Part shown: positions 57,595-62,000 of the stretch, piece after piece
Numbering within the stretch: position 1 is the stretch's first letter
Layout: each line of letters starts with the position of its first letter
Origin: Mesostigma viride
Lineage: Eukaryota; Streptophyta; Mesostigmatophyceae; Mesostigmatales; Mesostigmataceae
DNA: 62,000 bases
Assembly (NCBI GenBank): GCA_009746045.1
Contig: RPFO01000050.1
Span: 1,054,381-1,116,380 of the forward strand
Direction of reading: 5' to 3'
The notes under the pieces: model-generated
What the model was told of the DNA's origin: nothing
Databases searched by the model: none
What the model saw: the letters and a program-made list of their open reading frames with translations, nothing else
Position numbers and translations under genes: made by a program

Positions 57595-60500
57595 TCATGC
57601 ATGACAATTTTCAGCATAAAAAGACAAACTTCGGTACGAAGTACATTTTGCGTGCTGGAGTACATTCTTAATGGCTGGTAGGGATACTTTATCTACCTCA
57701 CTACTAGCATACATCCATTTCACCTTATACTGGCGCTGGGTACCGCGGCCCTTTTTGATATCTCTATGGGCCACGATACTCTCTACCTCGTCTTCTACCT
57801 CACCAGTATCAGGGTTATGCTCTAAAGGGGCAGGAGCTAGTTCTCTACCAGCGAACGTGCTTTGGTGATAAAGCTTCAGCTGGCTTCTATGGAAGGTGTT
57901 AGAATGTGTCTGCCAAGAGGTAGGGATATCTATTTTATATAAGAAATTACCTACTCTAGACAACACACGGAAGGGTCCTAAGAAGGCGGGCCTAAGTTTC
58001 ACTTTAAGTTCTGCTTCGAACTTGTGAGCAAAACGGCCAACACGGGGGCCTTCTACTAAGACTAAATCTCCTATATCTATTTCAGGCGCTCTTCTATCTA
58101 GGGAGGCACGCAACCTAGCAAGGTACTTAGCCTGAGCCTTTTGGTACCCTGAAATCGCGTGATCATGTGCATTTTTCATTTATCTAGCAAGGCCTGTACA
58201 CCTTCTACAGTATCCCGGGACACATCATCCTTGTCCCGTAAAGGACTAGCTAAGAGAGAGGTAGGAGTAAGAGGCTGTCTACCAGTATCTAGGAAGAAGG
58301 CGTATAGCCATGCGCAGCCTGGGGCAATTGTTAAGGGAGAACTCTACCAAGCATAGATAATCCTCCCAATCACTCCCGAGCCATTAACATAGTGCCTCAG
58401 CGCTTCTTCCACTACCCTATTAAGACGCTCTACTAGATGAGAGGAGGAGGAGTGATAGGCAGTACCGAATGTAACCTTGGTACCGATAGCAGCGAAAAAC
58501 TGCTGCCAAAAATCAGAGGTAAATAACTTATCTTTATCACTAATAAACTGCCTACTCAAACCATGATATCTATATACGTTATTAAGGTATAGGCGTGCGC
58601 AATCGCGTGCGGTGAGTTCTAAGGGACACGGCACGAGATGACACATACGAGTAAAACGATCTACGAAAACAAGGATCTGGGCGTTACCTCTATCATTCTT
58701 CCTAAAAGGTCCTACAAAATCCATCATAATGGAGTCCCACGGCATGATGGGATCAGGTAAGGTCCTAGGCTCTGCTATCTGTCCTACATTGTTGGGTTTC
58801 ATCTCCTGGCAAGATTGACAGGTTCTAACATACTCATCTACATCCTTTAAAAGGGAAGGCCAGTAGTAAGAGCGGGCTACTAGGTCCCGTACCCGTTTAC
58901 CACCCTGATGAGCAGCTAAGTCATGCAACTCAAAGAGCAAGGAGGAGCGACAGATAGGAGGGACATACAGGCGCCATTGAGGGGGAGAATCTGCTATCTG
59001 CACATATAAAAACCCACCTACAAATTTACAAGGGTGCTTGCCTAATTGTTGGGGATGGGCAGCAATGGCAGCTAATGCTTCCGGCTCAGTGGCCGTAAAT
59101 CTACTAATAAGGCGTTCAAGATCAGAGGTAGGCATCGCTACAGAGGTATCCAGAACAGGTTTAAAGAGATCTCCTACCGCCTTGCCAAAGAGAAGGGGAG
59201 GTCCTAGAGGGACTATGTTTTCATAAGACTTTCCTGACCTAGTCGCTATATGGCTAAGCGGTATAGAAATTTTATTTTTCCCCTCCCCCCCCACCGAGGC
59301 CACAGGAAGGGCCTCACACGGGAGAGAGAGTCCTACGTGAGAAAGGAGATCAGGCATGCGAACAGCTGTATGAAAGAGGTAGGCATAGGATTCATCATCA
59401 GGTAGTTCACCATAAGGGGTTACACCCATAGTAGTAGGAACTAGAGTAGTATTGAGAACATCAAGGTCCTCGAAAAAGGAGTAATCTGCACGACGGGAGA
59501 GTGCATCTGGTACTATGTTATCTACACCCTTAACATACTGAAGTTTAAAAGGGGAAAACTGTGCTAAAAACTCCATCCAGCGCGCTTGACGAGGGGTAAG
59601 GTTGGGTTGTGAGAGAAGATGGGTAAGGGGACGGTGATCCGTCTGGATAACTAATCTATAAGGATCTATCTCACAGGGTTCATTCAGACAAACATCAAAT
59701 TGAGCACCTTTAAGAAAGTGCTGCCACGCGTGGCAACAATACACCACAGCTAAAGTTCCTGCTGGTGTACGGGATAGTTACGCTCCGCAGGGAGCATTGT
59801 CCTAGAGATATACTCGATTGGCTGTAAGCCCTGACCCTGATCCTGGAGAAGGACGCCCCCTATAGCTACCTTGCTAGCATCTGTAGCTACAACAAAGGGT
59901 TTAGTAGTATCCGGTAGGATGAGTACGGGAGGGGAGAGGAGTAGGGATTTTAGACACTGAAAAGCCGACTGACATTCACTACTCCAAACAAAGGGGATAT
60001 CCTTCTTTAATAAATGATTAATAGGGGCTGCTATAGTTGCGAAACGCGGGATAAAACGCCTATAGTAAGAAGCAATTCCTAGAAAACTACGTACACCTTT
60101 AACGTCGGTAGGGGTAGGCCATTCCTGAATTGACTTAGTTTTATCCGGGTCGGTAGCGACCCCGGCATCTGACAGAACGTGCCCTAAAAATGGGACACTC
60201 CTACCCGAACGAACTTTAGCACGGCGCGCCCACAAAGAATTTTCAGCCATTATTTCTAATACTTTCTTTAAATCACGTAGGTGCGTTTCAAAATCAGGAG
60301 AGTAAATAAGGATATCATCTAAGTAAGCTTGAGCACAAGAACGGTCATGCTCAGATAAAGAAACAGAGGAGAAGGAAGGATCCTTTAAATCAGAGGACAC
60401 TTGAGGAAGGTGAGAATTTCCCATAACAGGTCTAAGCACTTCATTCATTAACATTTGAAAAGAGGCAGGAGAGTTACAGAGTCCCATAGCCGCTACTCTA

Positions 60501-62000
60501 AACTGGTAATGACCAAAAGGGGTAGCAAAGGCGGTTTTATGGCAATCCTCAGGAGCTATGCGTAGTTGCCAAAAACCATCCGCACAATCCAGTACTGTGA
60601 AACAGGTAGAACCTTTAACCTTATTAAATATATCATCAATACGAGGTAGAGGGTATTTAGACTTCACAGTAATATCGTTTAACTTCCTATAATCAGTAAC
60701 TAGGCGAAACTTGCCATTTGGCTTAGGAACTAACAGGACACCAGCGGAGTAGGGGGAGTTACTAGGCTCTATCAATCCTGCTTCTAATAGTGACACTAAA
60801 ATCTGTTTTAGTTCCTTTAATTCGGTAGGGCCCATTCTATACATCGGAGAGTGCGTAGGAACTGCACCGTCCTTGATAACTACACGGTGTAAAACAGAAC
60901 GAGGAGGAGGATAAGAAGGAGTCTTTTCTTCAAAACTTTTGAGGAATCTATCACAGCCATGTATCTTACTATTTCATTTTCAGTAAATCCCACTCCTATT
61001 GTATCCACTGTGTTTACATCTATATCCACACTATTATTAGTGATAGGTATCTCCTGTACTTCTAACTGAAGGAACATACATAATAGGTATCCATATTCCT
61101 TTAGTTCAGATCGCAATTCGTCATTGGACATTAATACTTCAGGTATAGGTCTTACAGGAGGATCAACAGGTGTAGGAGGAGTAATATCTACCAAGGATAA
61201 ATTTTCTAATCTATAATGACGTTCCGGTACCCAGTAAGAGCTATCTGGAAACCAAATGACCATAGTATCATAATTAATAGTAATCTTATTATCCTGGTGC
61301 CAATCTAATCCTAGTAATACATCAGCTGTAGTGATAGGGCCTATAGTGGCCGTCAGGTTGACCGTACGTCCTTGTATGACCAGGGGAAGGGACACCGTAC
61401 CCGGGGAATGACTGGTGCGACCGTCAGCATAATGGACAGTGACAGTTTTTGTGTGAGGGATAGGGACTAGTCCTAAACGCCTAACTAGGGCCTCGCTCAC
61501 AAAGGAGCTAGCCGCACCGCTATCCACTAACACAGAGACATTCAAAGTTCATCAGCATGCAAGAAGGGGTCTACAACAGTATGAGGAACGGTTAAGCCAC
61601 CATTCAAGAACATAAGAGGACGCACACGTAGTGGTAGGGATGATTCAGCTCCTACAGAGGTTATAAAAACAGGCAAGCAAAAATTATTATCTGGGGTACT
61701 ATCTAAGGACCTGTCCAGGTTACCCCCGGCTGACAGGCCTACTGTTCCCCCTCCCCCCCAAATCCATAGGAACTAACCCCGAAGAAGACCCTGGCGAAAA
61801 AGCCACTGCTGGAGGGTCACGAGGGATCGAAGAGGGTGCGGGAGCCTGATTATCATAGGGGAACCCTGGGGGTCCTGTCTGCACAGCATTCAGCCTACTA
61901 GGGGTAGCTGAGGGAATGCGTCCTGAAGTGGGACGAATAGGAGCACGCTGAGGGGTACGAGGAGGGCGAGCGTCGGGATGAGGGGGAGCACCCGAAAGGA
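57595..62000 (-). pseudogene. Second Ty3/gypsy Pol (A/T-richer), multiply frameshifted, 5' end outside
   Basis: Minus strand, in gypsy order. 61545-60880: protease (VSVLVDSGAASSFVSEALVR, then ADVLLGLDW). 60844-59750: RT (SPMYRMGPTELKELKQILVS, FTVLDCADGFWQLRI, CAQAYLDDILIYS) and RNase H start (VVATDASKVAIGGVLLQD). 59747-58344: RNase H end (VIQTDHRPLTHLLSQ), HHCC zinc domain (LHDLAAHQGGKRVRDLV, then RTCQSCQEMK) and integrase core (SIMMDFVGPFRK, FISDKDKLFTSDFW, HLVERLNRVVEEAL). 58179-57595: C-terminus (IGDLVLVEGPRVGRFAHKF) and a chromodomain (DEVESIVAHRDIKKGR, QYKVKWMY). Single-base shifts occur near 60880, 59750 (a lost T in QELLAVVYC) and 58360, plus others to 58180. 61546-62000 holds Pro-rich, probably gag, sequence. 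Many A/T-ending codons contrast with the first gypsy. Confidence 0.85.

Overview
The window is nuclear DNA of a eukaryote, most likely a green alga of the Chlamydomonadales/Volvocales type. The evidence is GT-AG introns in GC-rich genes, a polycystin-family cation channel like those of flagellated algae, a UGUAA-type poly(A) signal behind a transposase gene, DIRS-like, Ty1/copia and Ty3/gypsy elements, and very long simple repeats. The species cannot be named from the sequence alone. There is no bacterial operon, CRISPR array or rRNA.

Region 1 (1-16.4 kb): the 3' part of one host gene on the + strand, a polycystin/PKD2-like channel. Seven exons, including a 19-nt microexon, join in one frame. 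Its introns are swollen by two things. One is two inverted copies of a DIRS-like retroelement, one of which carries a 1,280-bp hAT-like insertion with a perfect 8-bp target duplication; the other copy is the empty site. The other is short tandem arrays in which the edge of the neighbouring exon, with its splice site, is repeated in decayed form.

Region 2 (16.7-49.4 kb): nested retrotransposons and DNA transposons. A minus-strand LTR (16.7-17.4 kb) with an accessory ORF lies beside the 5' LTR of a plus-strand Ty3/gypsy element. That LTR is split by a young copia element (19.5-25.9 kb; LTRs nearly identical; 5-bp target duplication). The gypsy element continues with an RNase H1 hybrid-binding-domain ORF, gag and pol. 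Its integrase gene is split by a 9.6-kb pogo-like DNA transposon (32.8-42.4 kb; TA duplication; spliced DDD transposase gene). Downstream of pol is an accessory ORF whose central domain recurs beside both minus-strand LTRs. A second minus-strand element (44.9-49.2 kb) keeps a gag-like ORF, this accessory domain and an LTR, but no pol.

Region 3 (49.4-57.6 kb): C-rich minisatellites, a 615-bp near-perfect palindrome with divergent copies of one ORF start, three ORFs of unknown function (a Cys-motif protein, a Gly/Ala-repeat protein, and a protein with a Tudor-like module), and a 174-bp satellite.

Region 4 (57.6-62 kb): a second, A/T-richer and frameshifted Ty3/gypsy pol on the minus strand, running off the window.

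The most novel items are the accessory domain shared by three LTR elements, the exon-edge tandem repeats in the channel gene, the hybrid-binding-domain ORF ahead of gag, and the pogo-like element whose terminal motif also recurs in an internal array between two divergent genes.
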